Notes: generated by a model not told the origin, from the letters alone. Shown: positions 15,747 through 25,312, counted from the first letter of the stretch. The stretch is DNA of 64,000 nt from Rathayibacter sp. VKM Ac-2857 (GCF_013205025.1 NZ_JABMLE010000002.1:1317670-1381669); one strand, 5' to 3'. Made by a program: numbers and translations.

Positions 15747-17249
15747 TCAGCGGTCGAGCGGCTCCGGGAGCGGCGCGGCGTGCTCCGGGAGGACGCCGAG
15801 GCGGTGGCGGCCGCGGAGGCGGAACCAGGCGAGGCCGACGGTGACGACCGCGCCGACGACGATGAGGGCGATCCAGCGGAGGGGGCCGTCGCCGTAGACC
15901 TCGACGCGGGGCCAGGCGAGGTTCACGGCCATCGCGGCGCCCCAGAGCACGGCGACGATGTTCACCGGCACGCCGAGGCGGCCGAGCGAGAAGTAGCCGG
16001 ACGGCGCGTCGGCGGTGGGCCAGCGGCCGCGGAGGCGGCGCAGCAGCAGGGGGACGGTGACCAGCAGGTAGGCGAGGTAGATCAGGATGACGGCCACGCT
16101 CGTCACGGCGGTGAAGATCTCAGGGGTGCCGATGTTGACGACGAGGATCAGCACGGCGAGCACGCCGATCAGGACGGCGGGGGCGACCGGGGTGCGGCGG
16201 CGCGGGTCGACACGGGCGAGCAGGGCGCTGCCGGGCAGGGCGTTGTCGCGGGCCATCGCGAAGACCAGGCGGATGCCGGCGGTGTGCACGGCGAGCGCGC
16301 AGACAGTGATCGCGACGACGATGCAGCCGAGGAACACCGAGCCGAGCGGGCCGCCGAGCACCTGGAGGACCACGAGCTGCAGTCCGCCGGACGGGGAGCC
16401 GAGCGCCGGGTCGGCGAGATCGGGGGCGGCGAGGAGTCCGAAGAGGATGATCAGGCCGCCCAGCACGAACGAGGCGGTGATCGCGCGGAGGATGGCGGCG
16501 GGGGCGGTGCGCCGCGGATCGACGGTCTCCTCGCCGAGCGAGCCCGCGGTGTCGAAGCCGTACATGACGTAGGCGGAGGCGATCGCGGCGATGAGGAACG
16601 CGCCGAGGTAGCCGCCGGGGACGCCCTCGCCGCGGCCTGCCGTCTCGAGGACGACGCTCGGCGGGTTCACCGCGTTGGCCGCGAGGACGACGACGAGCAG
16701 GACGGCGGCGACCAGCTCGATCAGCACGCCGACGCTGTTGATGCGGGCCATCAGCCGCACGCCGACCGCGTTGACGCCGGTGGTGAACGCCACCAGGATC
16801 GCGCCCCAGAGCACCGCGCTGACGCCGGTGCTCGTGCCGGTGCCGTCGCCGACGAGCTGGAAGCCGCGCCAGATCTGCGGGAGCGTCGTCTGGTAGGCGA
16901 GCACGACGGCGGCGAGCGAGACGACGGAGGCGAGCGTCATGATCCAGCCGGCGAGCCAGCTCACCGTCGGGCCGGCCAGGCGCTTGCTCCAGTTGTAGAC
17001 GGAGCCGGCGACCGGGTAGCACGCGGCGAGCTCGGCGAAGCAGAGCGCCACCGCCAGCTGCCCGGCGAACACCATCGGCCAGGACCACCAGTAGGCGGGG
17101 CCGCCGTTCGCGTAGCCGAAGGAGAAGAGCTGGAACGTGCCGGTCAGGATCGAGATGTAGCTGACTCCCGCGGCGAAGCTGCCGAAGCGGCCGATGCCGC
17201 GGGTGAGGGTCTGCCGGTAGCCGGACTCGGCCATCCCGTCGTCGGACAT
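15747..17249 (-). CDS. APC-family amino acid permease
   Basis: 500 residues with about twelve membrane helices. The start GIGRFGSFAAGVSYISILTG is the conserved first helix of amino acid/polyamine permeases; YPVAGSVYNWSKRL and GSLGEETVDPRRTAPAAIL match the conserved loops, the latter the APC signature region. It imports or exchanges an amino acid, polyamine or choline-like compound; the precise substrate cannot be read. The ATG has GAGGAGG at good distance. Apparently a single-gene unit. Confidence 0.9.
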   Translation of the reverse strand: MSDDGMAESGYRQTLTRGIGRFGSFAAGVSYISILTGTFQLFSFGYANGGPAYWWSWPMVFAGQLAVALCFAELAACYPVAGSVYNWSKRLAGPTVSWLAGWIMTLASVVSLAAVVLAYQTTLPQIWRGFQLVGDGTGTSTGVSAVLWGAILVAFTTGVNAVGVRLMARINSVGVLIELVAAVLLVVVLAANAVNPPSVVLETAGRGEGVPGGYLGAFLIAAIASAYVMYGFDTAGSLGEETVDPRRTAPAAILRAITASFVLGGLIILFGLLAAPDLADPALGSPSGGLQLVVLQVLGGPLGSVFLGCIVVAITVCALAVHTAGIRLVFAMARDNALPGSALLARVDPRRRTPVAPAVLIGVLAVLILVVNIGTPEIFTAVTSVAVILIYLAYLLVTVPLLLRRLRGRWPTADAPSGYFSLGRLGVPVNIVAVLWGAAMAVNLAWPRVEVYGDGPLRWIALIVVGAVVTVGLAWFRLRGRHRLGVLPEHAAPLPEPLDR

Positions 17250-17375
17250 CGGCGCCTCCTCGCACGGGGTCGGGGGCGTGCGAGGTCAGGATGGCAGGCC
17301 GCGGCGGGGCGCGGGGGGCGGGGGCACGGATGGGGGGCGTTCGAGGGCGGGGAGCTTCTCGGGGCAGGCGGGCGG

Positions 17376-17414
17376 GGTCTCGATACGCCGCTGCGCGGTT
17401 ACTCGACAAGCATG
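17376..17414. repeat. Family A palindromic element, right arm only
   Basis: GGTCTCGATACGCCGC through TTACTCGACAAGCATG, one arm with no left partner. It lies 18 bp before a full copy, in the 360-bp gene-free stretch 17250-17609. Confidence 0.8.
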
Positions 17415-17432
17415 ATCTGACGGCGGGCGGTT

Positions 17433-17590
17433 CATGGTGATCGAGTAGGCCGCGGAGCGGGCGCATCGAGATCCACCGGGGTCAGGAGGTGGGTCTGCAG
17501 GCCCGACGTGCTGGCGACGGCGGGTCTCGATACGCCGCTGCGCGGCTGCTCGACCAGCATGGGCACGCCGCTGCGCGGCTGCTCGACCAG
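17433..17590. repeat. Family A palindromic element, full copy 3 with partial duplication
   Basis: A full copy at 17433-17561 (CATGGTGATCGAGTAG to GCTCGACCAGCATG), followed directly by a repeat of most of its right arm, GGCACGCCGCTGCGCGG then CTGCTCGACCAGC, to 17590. It lies just past the stop of the minus-strand cupin gene. Confidence 0.85.
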
Positions 17591-17609
17591 CGAGGTGGGG
17601 ACGAGCGCG

Positions 17610-17993
17610 TCAGCTCCTCGGGCGGGTCGGCGGGCCGAAGACGAGGAGGAGCTCGGCGGGGGCGGACGACTCGTTGGCGACTCCGTGGTGGCTGCCGGCC
17701 GGAGCGTAGAGGGCGTCGCCCGCGCGGAGGACGGCGCTCTCGCCGTCGACGGTCATCACGACCTCGCCGAGGACGACGACGTAGAGCTCGTCGGAGCTCT
17801 CCGGCGAGCAGCTGCCCGGATCGCCGGAGAGGTGCACGTGCTCGCCCTCGGAGGTGCCCGGCTCGAGGTGGAAGCGCATGACCGAGGCGGCCAGCGCCGT
17901 GGTCGAGCGGAAGTAGTACTCCAGGTCGAGCGCTCCCGAGCCGCCGTAGAGCGGACGGCGGCGCGCATCCTCGCCGAGTCTCTGGATCTGCAC
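17610..17993 (-). CDS. Cupin-domain protein
   Basis: 127 residues, a single small cupin barrel. The first cupin motif has GEHVHLSGDPG with the metal-ligand His pair, then the SDELYVVVLGEV block; the second motif is GDALYAPAGSHHGVAN with a His pair. Metal-dependent sensing, dioxygenase or isomerase activity are all possible. GTG start with GGAGGAGG upstream. It follows the oxidase gene by 50 bp on the same strand, so it may be the last gene of the importer-oxidase unit. Confidence 0.85.
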   Translation of the reverse strand: MQIQRLGEDARRRPLYGGSGALDLEYYFRSTTALAASVMRFHLEPGTSEGEHVHLSGDPGSCSPESSDELYVVVLGEVVMTVDGESAVLRAGDALYAPAGSHHGVANESSAPAELLLVFGPPTRPRS

Positions 17994-18043
17994 GGGGTCC
18001 TCCTCCGAAGTCGGTCCTCATCAGCCTGCCGGACGCCCGGCGC

Positions 18044-19183
18044 TCAGCCCAGGAGCGGCGCCGCGACCGGCGGGGTCACTCCGAAGGCCGACACGTCCTC
18101 GCTCGTCGCGCCGTCGAGGGCCAGCTCGGCGAGCACGCGGCCGATGGTCGGCGTGAACTTGAAGGCGTGCCCGGCGCCGAGCCCGACCAGGATGTCGGGG
18201 TGCTCGTCGAGCGGGCCGAGGACGAAGCGGCGGTCCGGCGTCAGCGCGTACTGGCAGGTGACGGTGCGCAGCACCTCGCCGCTCGCGGGGATCACGGCGC
18301 CGACGAAGCCGGTCAGCTCCTCCAGCAGCTCGGCCGAGGGCACGAAGGTGCGCTCACGCGGCGCCATCAGATTGTCGGAGACGTCGCGCGCGGCCTTGAT
18401 CGTCGGCTCGCCGTAGGTCGGGAAGCCGTAGAAGCAGTGCTCGTCCTCCCAGATCCAGACCGGGAAGCGCTCGCGGTCGAAGGCGCTCGGCTCGGCGGGC
18501 GCGAAGTAGCTGACCTGCTCCTGCATCGTCACGAGCGGGATCTCGGCGCCCAGCGGCGCGAGCAGCTCGTTGGTCCAGGCGTCGGCGGCGAGGATCACCT
18601 TGCCCGCGAGTACGTCGCCGCCCGCAGTGCGCACGACCACGCCGTCCTCGCCGGGGAGCAGCGCCTCGACCGGCGTGCGGTCGCGGATCACGGCCCCGTG
18701 CTGCCGGGCCCGCAGCTGCAGCACGGCGACCGTGCGCGCGGCGTGCACGATGCCGGAGTCGGCGGTGTAGACGGTCTGCGTGCCCTCGGGCAGCGAGAAC
18801 TGCGGCCAGCGCGCGCTGACCTCGGCCGGCGTCAGCAGCTCGAACGGCACTCCGCTCTCGGTGAGGCTCGAGCGGAACGCCTCGGCCGAGTACGGGCTGC
18901 CGACCGGGAAGAAGACCAGCCCGCCGGTGATCGTGACGAGCGATTCGCCCGACTCCGCCTCGAGGTCGGCCCAGTCGAGGTAGGCCGACTGTGCGAGCCG
19001 GACGTACTCGGGGGCGCCGTAGGAGGTGCGCAGGATGCGCGAGGTGTCGTGCGAGGCTCCGCGGACGTGGCCGAGCTCGAACTGCTCGAACGCGACGACC
19101 CGGGCACCGCGGCGGGCCAGGTGGTAGGCGGCGGCGCTGCCGAGAGCGCCCATCCCGACGACGGCGACGTCGAACTTCTCCAT
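18044..19183 (-). CDS. FAD-dependent N-methyl amino acid oxidase (SolA/sarcosine oxidase-like)
   Basis: Oxidatively demethylates N-methylated amino acids such as N-methyl-tryptophan or sarcosine, giving formaldehyde and hydrogen peroxide. 379 residues, typical of monomeric sarcosine oxidases. FAD-binding VVGMGALGSAAAYHLARRG is at the N-terminus, followed by the family block GASHDTSRILRTSYG. Cys310 in TVTCQYALTPD is in the position of the covalent flavin Cys, and KFTPTIG near the end is the flavin-loop Lys. It lies 62 bp after the ATPase of an amino-acid ABC importer, suggesting its substrate is imported by that system. Confidence 0.88.
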   Translation of the reverse strand: MEKFDVAVVGMGALGSAAAYHLARRGARVVAFEQFELGHVRGASHDTSRILRTSYGAPEYVRLAQSAYLDWADLEAESGESLVTITGGLVFFPVGSPYSAEAFRSSLTESGVPFELLTPAEVSARWPQFSLPEGTQTVYTADSGIVHAARTVAVLQLRARQHGAVIRDRTPVEALLPGEDGVVVRTAGGDVLAGKVILAADAWTNELLAPLGAEIPLVTMQEQVSYFAPAEPSAFDRERFPVWIWEDEHCFYGFPTYGEPTIKAARDVSDNLMAPRERTFVPSAELLEELTGFVGAVIPASGEVLRTVTCQYALTPDRRFVLGPLDEHPDILVGLGAGHAFKFTPTIGRVLAELALDGATSEDVSAFGVTPPVAAPLLG

Positions 19184-19245
19184 GCTGATGCTTCGCTTCC
19201 GTGGATCGGTGAGGGCCGCCGGGATCGACGGCCCGGGTGACAGGG

Positions 19246-20010
19246 TCAGAGGACCTTGGACAGGAACGCGCGGGTGCGCTCGTGCTGCGGGTCGGCGAGG
19301 ATCCGCTCGGGCGGCCCCGACTCGACGACGACGCCGCCGTCCATGAAGGTCACCGTGTCGGCGACCTCGCGGGCGAAGCCGATCTCGTGGGTGACGACGA
19401 TCATCGTCATGCCCTCGGCGGCGAGGTCGCGCATCACGTCGAGCACCTCGCCGACCAGCTCGGGGTCGAGCGCGGAGGTCGGCTCGTCGAAGAGCATCAG
19501 GCGGGGTCGCATCGCGAGCGCACGAGCGATGGCGACCCGCTGCTGCTGACCGCCGGAGAGCGAGCGCGGGTACGCGTCCGCCTTGGCGCCGAGGCCGACC
19601 CGGTCGAGCAGCACGCGGGCCCGGGCCGTGGCGTCCGGCACCTTCTCGCGGCGGACCAGGACGGGCGCCTCGATCAGGTTCTCCAGCACGGTGAGGTGCG
19701 GGAAGAGGTTGAACTGCTGGAAGACCATGCCGATCTCGCTGCGCCGCGTCGCGATCTCGGCCTCGCGCAGCTCGTGCAGGCGGCCGTTGTGGCGGCGGTA
19801 GCCGACCAGCTCGCCGGCGACGCTGATCGTGCCCGCGTCGATCTTCTCGAGGTGGTTGATGCAGCGGAGGAAGGTGCTCTTGCCCGAGCCGGACGGGCCG
19901 AGCAGGCAGGTCACCTCGCCCGGCGCGACGGTCAGGTCGATGCCGCGGATGACGAGGTTGCCGCCGTACTGCTTGTGCACGCCGGTCGCCTGGACCATGG
20001 GCGCGGTCAC
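19246..20010 (-). CDS. Polar amino acid ABC transporter, ATP-binding protein
   Basis: 254 residues. Walker [10 protein letters not shown]-loop in [17 protein letters not shown] (typical of the GlnQ/HisP class), signature LSGGQQQR, Walker [14 protein letters not shown] and switch His in VVTHEIGFA. It powers the permease encoded just upstream. The GTG at 20010 overlaps the permease stop (GTGA) and has AGGGGAGGGAG at the right distance; an internal ATG at 19998 is the alternative. Confidence 0.93.
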   Translation of the reverse strand: MTAPMVQATGVHKQYGGNLVIRGIDLTVAPGEVTCLLGPSGSGKSTFLRCINHLEKIDAGTISVAGELVGYRRHNGRLHELREAEIATRRSEIGMVFQQFNLFPHLTVLENLIEAPVLVRREKVPDATARARVLLDRVGLGAKADAYPRSLSGGQQQRVAIARALAMRPRLMLFDEPTSALDPELVGEVLDVMRDLAAEGMTMIVVTHEIGFAREVADTVTFMDGGVVVESGPPERILADPQHERTRAFLSKVL

Positions 20011-20945
20011 AGCGCTCCCTCCCCTCGCGCGGCGGGCCGCGGCCTCGCGCTCGCGAGCAGCGCCCCGAGCGGGGTCGGGCCCTGGACGAGCCGGTCGCCG
20101 CGGGAGAAGCGCCGCTCGATCATCCGCTGGCCTGCGCTGAGGACGGTGGTGACGAGCAGGTACCAGAGGCTGACGGTGATGAGCAGCGGGATCACCTCGA
20201 AGTTGCGGGAGTAGATGGTCTGGGCGGCGAAGAGGATGTCGGGGATCGCGATCACGCTCACCAGCGAGGTCGTCTTCAGCATCGAGATCGTCTGGTTGCC
20301 GGTGGGCGGGATGATCACCCGCATCGCCTGCGGCAGGACGATCCGGCGGAAGACCTGGGCCCTCCGCAGCCCGAGCGCCTCGGCGGCGTCGACCTGGCCG
20401 GGGTCGACCGAGAGCAGGCCCGCGCGGACGATCTCGGACATGTAGGCGCCCTCGTTGAGCCCGAGGCCGAGGATCGCGGCGAGGAACGGGCTGATCAGCA
20501 CGTTGGTGTCGGCGCTGGCGAAGGTGGGGCCGAACGGGATGCCCAGGCTGAGCTCGGGGTAGAGCGCGGCGAGGTTGAACCAGAAGATGAGCTGCACCAG
20601 GAGCGGCGTGCCGCGGAAGAACGCGACGAACGCGCCCGCCGCCGTGGCGACCACGAGCGTCTGCGACTGCCGGCCGACGGCCATCAGGACGCCGATGACG
20701 ATGCCGACGACCATCGCGATCACGGTGAGCAGGAGCGTGGTGCCGAGTCCGCGGAGGATCCGCCCGTCGAGGAAGTAGCCGAAGACGCTGCCCCACTCGA
20801 AGTTGGGGTTGGTCGCGACCGAGTGGGCGAGCAGCGCCGCCAGCACGAGGATCACGACGGTCGCGGCCCGCCGGCCCCAGTGCCGGACGGGGACCACGGT
20901 CTCGGGCGGCGCGGTGGTCGTCGCGCGCTGCTCCACGGCGGTCAT
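20007..20945 (-). CDS. Polar amino acid ABC transporter, permease
   Basis: 312 residues of the HisM/GlnP type. About 45 residues of flexible N-terminus are followed by five to six helices. [11 protein letters not shown] is the family's permease block and [19 protein letters not shown] the EAA loop that docks on the ATPase. Its ATG overlaps the stop of the binding-protein gene by four bases (ATGA). Only one permease gene is present, so it probably works as a homodimer. Confidence 0.92.
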   Translation of the reverse strand: MTAVEQRATTTAPPETVVPVRHWGRRAATVVILVLAALLAHSVATNPNFEWGSVFGYFLDGRILRGLGTTLLLTVIAMVVGIVIGVLMAVGRQSQTLVVATAAGAFVAFFRGTPLLVQLIFWFNLAALYPELSLGIPFGPTFASADTNVLISPFLAAILGLGLNEGAYMSEIVRAGLLSVDPGQVDAAEALGLRRAQVFRRIVLPQAMRVIIPPTGNQTISMLKTTSLVSVIAIPDILFAAQTIYSRNFEVIPLLITVSLWYLLVTTVLSAGQRMIERRFSRGDRLVQGPTPLGALLASARPRPAARGEGAL

Positions 20946-21898
20946 CCGCTGATCTGGGCCGGGTCGGTGTAGAGCTCGGCCTGCTCGACCGCGCCGACCT
21001 CGACGCCGAAGCGCTCGAGGTTCTCCTGGTAGTCGCCCGTCGTCATCAGGTGCTCGAGGGCGGCCTGGAAGGCGGGTGCCAGCTCGGAGCCGTCGGGGAA
21101 GGCGATGCCCCAGGGGCTCGGCTCGAAGTTGACGTCGAGCGCCTCGAGCGCGCCGTCGGACTGCTCGGCCTGGAAGACGGCCGGGGGGACGGCGCTGACC
21201 GTCGCGTCGACGCGGCCGGAGCTCAGGGCGAGCACGGCGTCGGCCGCGGTCGGGAAGGTCGAGATCTCGATCGCCGGCTCGCCCGCCTCGGTGCAGACGG
21301 CGTCCCACTTCGGCAGCGTGATGTCGTTCTCGGTCGAGCCCTTGAGCACGCCGACGGACTGGCCGCAGAGGGTGTCGATCGTGAGGTCGAGCGGGTTGCC
21401 GCCCTCGACCAGCAGCGTGGTGCCGCCGAGGAAGTCGCTGACGAAGTCGACGGTCTCGAGCCGCTCGGCGGTGACGCCCAGCGCGGCCGCCGCGGCGTCG
21501 ATCTTCTTCGAGGCCAGCGAGGGGAAGAGCGCGTCGAACTTGATGTCCTCGAAGACGACGTCGAGGCCGAGCACCTCGCCGATCAGGCGCATCTCCTCGG
21601 GCTGCGAGCCCGAGAGCGTGGTGCCGTCGTCGGCCAGGTCGAGCAGCGGCGGGTAGCCGGGGCCGCTCGCGATGCGGATCTCGCCTGCGGCCGCGATGTC
21701 CTCGGGCACCAGGTCGGCGATGCTCTGCTCGAAGAGGGCGCTCGGCTCCGCGTCGGTCGTGGCGGCGGCGTCGGCCGAGCAGCCGGCGAGCAGGGCGGCG
21801 GAGGCGAGCACCGCGGTGACGGCGGCGGCCCGGCGGGCGGGGCGTGGCGTGGAGCGGAGCGCCGTGCGGGTCGCGGGGCGGGGGACGGTCGGGTTCAT
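20942..21898 (-). CDS. Polar amino acid ABC transporter, substrate-binding lipoprotein
   Basis: 318 residues. A basic, long N-region and a hydrophobic stretch end in the lipobox LLAGC with Cys40 as the lipidated residue. The mature part is a SBP family 3 protein: [12 protein letters not shown], then [21 protein letters not shown] and [12 protein letters not shown]. It binds an amino acid or derivative outside the membrane, possibly the N-methylated substrate of the oxidase downstream (inference). The ATG has AGGAG upstream. It is the first gene of a unit: binding protein, permease, ATPase, oxidase, perhaps cupin. Confidence 0.9.
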   Translation of the reverse strand: MNPTVPRPATRTALRSTPRPARRAAAVTAVLASAALLAGCSADAAATTDAEPSALFEQSIADLVPEDIAAAGEIRIASGPGYPPLLDLADDGTTLSGSQPEEMRLIGEVLGLDVVFEDIKFDALFPSLASKKIDAAAAALGVTAERLETVDFVSDFLGGTTLLVEGGNPLDLTIDTLCGQSVGVLKGSTENDITLPKWDAVCTEAGEPAIEISTFPTAADAVLALSSGRVDATVSAVPPAVFQAEQSDGALEALDVNFEPSPWGIAFPDGSELAPAFQAALEHLMTTGDYQENLERFGVEVGAVEQAELYTDPAQISG

Positions 21899-21997
21899 GG
21901 GACTCCTAGGGCTGTGGGAAGCATTCGTGGAGCAGGTGACGGCGCGCCGCCGTCGCGCTCGGCGGGCCGTCGTGACCGCCGCCGGGCGAGTGCGATC

Positions 21998-22032
21998 ACT
22001 GTAGGAACGGCGGGTTCCGGCGCTGTTACAGT
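21998..22032. promoter_or_regulatory. Symmetric inverted repeat in the importer/regulator divergent region
   Basis: ACTGTA-GGAAC-(5)-GTTCC-(8)-TACAGT. The outer hexamers and inner pentamers both pair, although the two half-spacings differ by eight bases. On each strand TACAGT fits a TAnnnT -10 pointing toward its own gene (importer on minus, regulator on plus). It is a plausible operator for the divergently encoded IclR-like regulator. Confidence 0.45.
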
Positions 22033-22090
22033 GCGTGCTGGCGGCGATTCGGGCGCCTCGGGATTGACGGTTCTGCGGGAGGGACGGCTC

Positions 22091-23509
22091 GTGAGCGGAC
22101 GCGCGACGACGGGCCTGCGGGTCGTCCGGCTGCTCGGGGAGCGACCGGATCCGACGGCGCCGCTCGGGGTCGGCGCGCTCGCGGCCGAGCTCGGCGCGCC
22201 GCTCAGCTCGGTGTCGCGGCTGTGCGCGGAGCTGGAGCAGACTGGGCTGATCGAGCGCGGAGCGGACTACGGCAGCTACCGCCTCGGCGCGGTCGCCGTG
22301 CGGCTCTCGGGGCGGGCCGCGGCGCCGGTTGCGCGGTCGCTCCGCTTCGCGCTGACGCTCGCGGCGCAGCAGACCGGCGAGACGGTCGTGCTGGCGGCCG
22401 GGGCACCCGGGGCGATGCGGGTGATCGGCAGCGTGCTCTCGTCGTGGACCCTGCACTCCCCCGCCGCGGTCGGCGAGCGGATCGACGACGCGGGGAGCGC
22501 GATCGCGCGAGCGGCGGATCCGCTGGGCCTCGGCGACGACACGGTCGCGGAGACGACCGAGGGGCTGCGCGTCGAGATCGCGACGCCGCTGCTGACGCCT
22601 GCGGGCGAGTGCGCGGCGGTGCTGGCCGTGCGGCTGCCGGCGGTCCGGCTGCGCGAGAACGGGCCGCGGATCCGGCGGGCGCTCGCCGTCGCGCGGCGGA
22701 GCATCGAGGCGGCGCTGAGCGGGGCGCGGGAGGCGGGCGCGGGGAACGACACGGCGGGCAGTGACGATCCGGCGATCTCAGTCGCCCCTCCCGCCGGCGG
22801 CTCGGCGCTCCACGCGGTCCTGCCGCTCCTCCAGCACCTCGCCGACGGGCCGGACACCGCGGCCGGTGCCGCGCGGGCGACCGGTCTCCGCCGCGACCGC
22901 ACCGGCCGGCTGCTCGACGCGTGCGTCGCGGCGGGCGTGGTCGAGCGCGGCGGCGACGGCGAGTTCCGCGTCGCCTGGGTCGTGCACGGCTGGTTCCGGG
23001 CGGCGGCCGCTCCGCTGATCGTTGCGCGCGGCGGGCCGCTGGTCGCGGAGGCGGCGCGGAGCCTGCGCGCCTGCGCGTTCGTGACCGTGCTCGCGGGGAT
23101 GCGCAGCCTCACGCTCGTGGAAGAACTCGAGCTGGCCGGCGACGGCCTCGCGATGATCCCCTGGCTCGGCCGCGCCCACCCGATCGTCGGCTCGGACGGC
23201 GGCCCGACGATGCTGATGGACCTCGAGCCGGACGAGCTGGCGCAGCTGTTCCCGGCCCGGCACACGCCGCGCGACCTGGCCCGGTTCCTCCGCCGGATGC
23301 AGCGCGTCCGCCGCGACGGCGTCCTCTCGATGCAGGCCTACGACGACGCCGGCATGGTCTCGATCTCGGCGCCGATCCGCGACGCGAGCGGCGCGGTCGT
23401 GGCGGCGGCCTGCCTCGTCGGGATGACCGACGACGTCACGGCGCGCTCCCGGGAGCTGGAGCGGGCGGCGATCCGGCTGGCGGAGGCGGTGTCGGGCGTG
23501 CTGCGCTGA
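22091..23509 (+). CDS. Tandem IclR-like transcriptional regulator (two HTH-plus-effector modules)
   Basis: 472 residues, nearly twice the usual IclR length. Module 1 has a winged helix (~1-65, LGVGALAAELGAPLSSVSRLCAEL) and a shortened effector-like part. Module 2 has another HTH-like segment (~240-300, ATGLRRDRTGRLLDACVAAGVVERG) and a fuller IclR-type domain ending with VSISAPIRDASGAVVAAACLVG. The GTG start has GGGAGGGA at 9 nt. Divergent from the amino-acid importer, it probably controls that unit. Both modules are weakly conserved against classic IclR. Confidence 0.7.
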   Translation: MSGRATTGLRVVRLLGERPDPTAPLGVGALAAELGAPLSSVSRLCAELEQTGLIERGADYGSYRLGAVAVRLSGRAAAPVARSLRFALTLAAQQTGETVVLAAGAPGAMRVIGSVLSSWTLHSPAAVGERIDDAGSAIARAADPLGLGDDTVAETTEGLRVEIATPLLTPAGECAAVLAVRLPAVRLRENGPRIRRALAVARRSIEAALSGAREAGAGNDTAGSDDPAISVAPPAGGSALHAVLPLLQHLADGPDTAAGAARATGLRRDRTGRLLDACVAAGVVERGGDGEFRVAWVVHGWFRAAAAPLIVARGGPLVAEAARSLRACAFVTVLAGMRSLTLVEELELAGDGLAMIPWLGRAHPIVGSDGGPTMLMDLEPDELAQLFPARHTPRDLARFLRRMQRVRRDGVLSMQAYDDAGMVSISAPIRDASGAVVAAACLVGMTDDVTARSRELERAAIRLAEAVSGVLR

Positions 23510-23556
23510 CGGTACTCACACGCGCGTCCGCTCGACACCGCGCGGCGCATCACGCG

Positions 23557-23775
23557 TCACTGCTCGGGGGCCGTCGCCTCCCACCGGGGACGGCCGACGG
23601 GCACCGACCGGTACTCCAGGTTGTGCTCGATCGAGTCGAGGACCGCGCGGACCCGGTAGAGCAGGCGCTCCCGGCAGCGCCAGTGCGCCGAGCTGCCCGC
23701 CCGGATCGAAGTCGCCGGCGCGGGAAGAGGGCCGGCAGACCGGCGCGCGGACCGCGCGACGTCGTCGCGGGCCAC
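23557..23775 (-). CDS. Possible small protein of unknown function
   Basis: 72 codons from a GTG one base past the stop of the sugar transporter gene. The C-terminal two-thirds (from SSAHWRCRERLLYRVRAVLDSIEHNLEYR) reads like an amphipathic coding segment rather than shadow sequence, but there is no clear ribosome site and no family is recognised. It could be non-coding. Confidence 0.25.
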   Translation of the reverse strand: MARDDVARSARRSAGPLPAPATSIRAGSSAHWRCRERLLYRVRAVLDSIEHNLEYRSVPVGRPRWEATAPEQ

Positions 23776-23776
23776 G

Positions 23777-25222
23777 TCAGCGCCTGCTCGGTCCGACGAC
23801 GTAGATGGCTCCGGTCGTGACGTCCTCCTCGATCGCCTCGAGGGTGCGTCCTCTCGTCTCGGGCACCATCGTGGCGATGAAGACGATCGCTCCGATCCCG
23901 ATGACACCGAAGCCGAAGAAGGTGCCCGAGATGCCGACGGCCTCGACGACGGACGGGAAGAACAGGCCGAGGAGCGCGTTCGCCGTCCAGCCGCAGAAGA
24001 CCGAGATCCCGATGGCGAGGCCCCGGATGCGCAGCGGGAAGATCTCGGACAGCATCACCCAGATGGCGATGTTGAGGAACGTCTGCATCGAGCCGACGAA
24101 GACGACCACGAGGAGGAGGATCACGTAGGGGCGGGCGCTGCTGCCCACCGGCAGGGCGAGGGAGGCCACGCCGATCGCGAAGTGCGAGAGCGTCGTGAGG
24201 ACGAAGCCCAGGAGCAGTGTCGTGCGGCGGTTGATGCGCTGCATGAGCGCGAGGCCGATGATGCCGCCGACGACCGCGATGACGCCGGGCGCGATGTTCG
24301 CGATCAGGGCCGCGCTCTGGTCGAAGCCGGCCTCGGTGAGCACGGACTGGCCGTAGTACATGATCGAGTTGATCCCGGTGAGCTGCTGACCGACGGCCAG
24401 GCCGATGCCGACCAGCAGGATGCGGAGGATCCACTTGTCGGCGAGGAACCGCCACCCCGCCTTCCGCGTGCTCGACTCCTCCGCCGTGAGGTGCTCGATC
24501 TCGGCGAGCTCCGCCGCCGCCCGCTCCGGGGTGCGGATGGTGGACAGCACCGCGAGGGCCTCGTCGTCGCGCCCCTTCGACGTCAGCCAGCGCGGCGACT
24601 CCGGCACCCTCAGCATGCCGAGCAGGAGGGCGAGGGCCGGCAGCGCGGCGACCGCGAGCATGTACCGCCAGACGCCCTCGTGCTCGCCCCAGACTGTGCC
24701 GATGACGGCGTTCACGACGAACGCGGCGAGCTGGCCGATGACGATCATCAGCTCGTTGCGCCCGGCGAGGGCTCCCCGGATCTCGAACGGTGCGAGTTCG
24801 GAGAGGAAGACGGGCACCACGACGGACGCGCCTCCGACAGCGAGACCGAGGACGATGCGGCCGACGACCATGATCTCGAAGTTCGGCGTGAAGACGCAGG
24901 TGAGGGCGCCGAGGAGGAAGAAGACCGCGAGCAGGATGATCGTCTTCCGCCGACCGAGCGAGTCCGAGAGGCGGCCGCCGGTCAGGGCGCCGAAGGCGGC
25001 GCCGAAGAGGAGCGAGCTCGTCACGACGCCCTCGGTGAAGGCGGTCAGGCCGAGCTCCACCTTCATCGGAGCGAGCGCTCCGTTGATCACGCCGGTGTCG
25101 TAGCCGAACAGCAGGCCGCCGAGGGTGGCGACGAGAGCGACGGTGCGCAGCCGCCTGCTGTGCGCTCCGGTGGTGAGGGGCGGCAGTGCGGCCTCGGCGG
25201 TCGAGACGGATGGGTTCGTCAT
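23777..25222 (-). CDS. Sugar-porter MFS transporter (inositol/sugar:H+ symporter-like)
   Basis: 481 residues, twelve helices. Sugar-porter signatures are clear: GGLLFGYDTGVINGAL in helix 1, GRLSDSLGRRKTI in loop 2-3, PESPRWL at the end of helix 6, QQLTGINSIMYY in helix 7 and VPETRGRTLEAIEED near the C-terminus. This subfamily includes myo-inositol and hexose importers (IolT-like). The ATG has GAAGGAG upstream and its own promoter candidate. It lies downstream of a Gfo/Idh/MocA dehydrogenase on the same strand, in an inositol-type region, so an inositol or related polyol substrate is likely but unproven. Confidence 0.88.
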   Translation of the reverse strand: MTNPSVSTAEAALPPLTTGAHSRRLRTVALVATLGGLLFGYDTGVINGALAPMKVELGLTAFTEGVVTSSLLFGAAFGALTGGRLSDSLGRRKTIILLAVFFLLGALTCVFTPNFEIMVVGRIVLGLAVGGASVVVPVFLSELAPFEIRGALAGRNELMIVIGQLAAFVVNAVIGTVWGEHEGVWRYMLAVAALPALALLLGMLRVPESPRWLTSKGRDDEALAVLSTIRTPERAAAELAEIEHLTAEESSTRKAGWRFLADKWILRILLVGIGLAVGQQLTGINSIMYYGQSVLTEAGFDQSAALIANIAPGVIAVVGGIIGLALMQRINRRTTLLLGFVLTTLSHFAIGVASLALPVGSSARPYVILLLVVVFVGSMQTFLNIAIWVMLSEIFPLRIRGLAIGISVFCGWTANALLGLFFPSVVEAVGISGTFFGFGVIGIGAIVFIATMVPETRGRTLEAIEEDVTTGAIYVVGPSRR

Positions 25223-25272
25223 GGGACTCCTTCGTCGTGCCGGGGCGTGCGTGGCACGCACCGGACTCCTCC

Positions 25273-25312
25273 ACCGTACCCGCCTCTCGCTCACCGGACA
25301 ACTTGTTCGTCC
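25273..25312 (-). promoter_or_regulatory. Promoter and candidate operator of the sugar-porter gene
   Basis: On the minus strand, TTGTCC (25296-25301) and TACGGT (25273-25278) are separated by 17 bp. The -35 overlaps an imperfect palindrome, GGACAACTTGTTCGTCC at 25296-25312, which could be a repressor site. Confidence 0.45.

Noticed and set aside
23550-25301. Minus-strand frame alternative to the sugar-porter gene
   Set aside because: Arg/Pro/His-rich translation with no helices, against a perfect sugar-porter sequence in the neighbouring frame.
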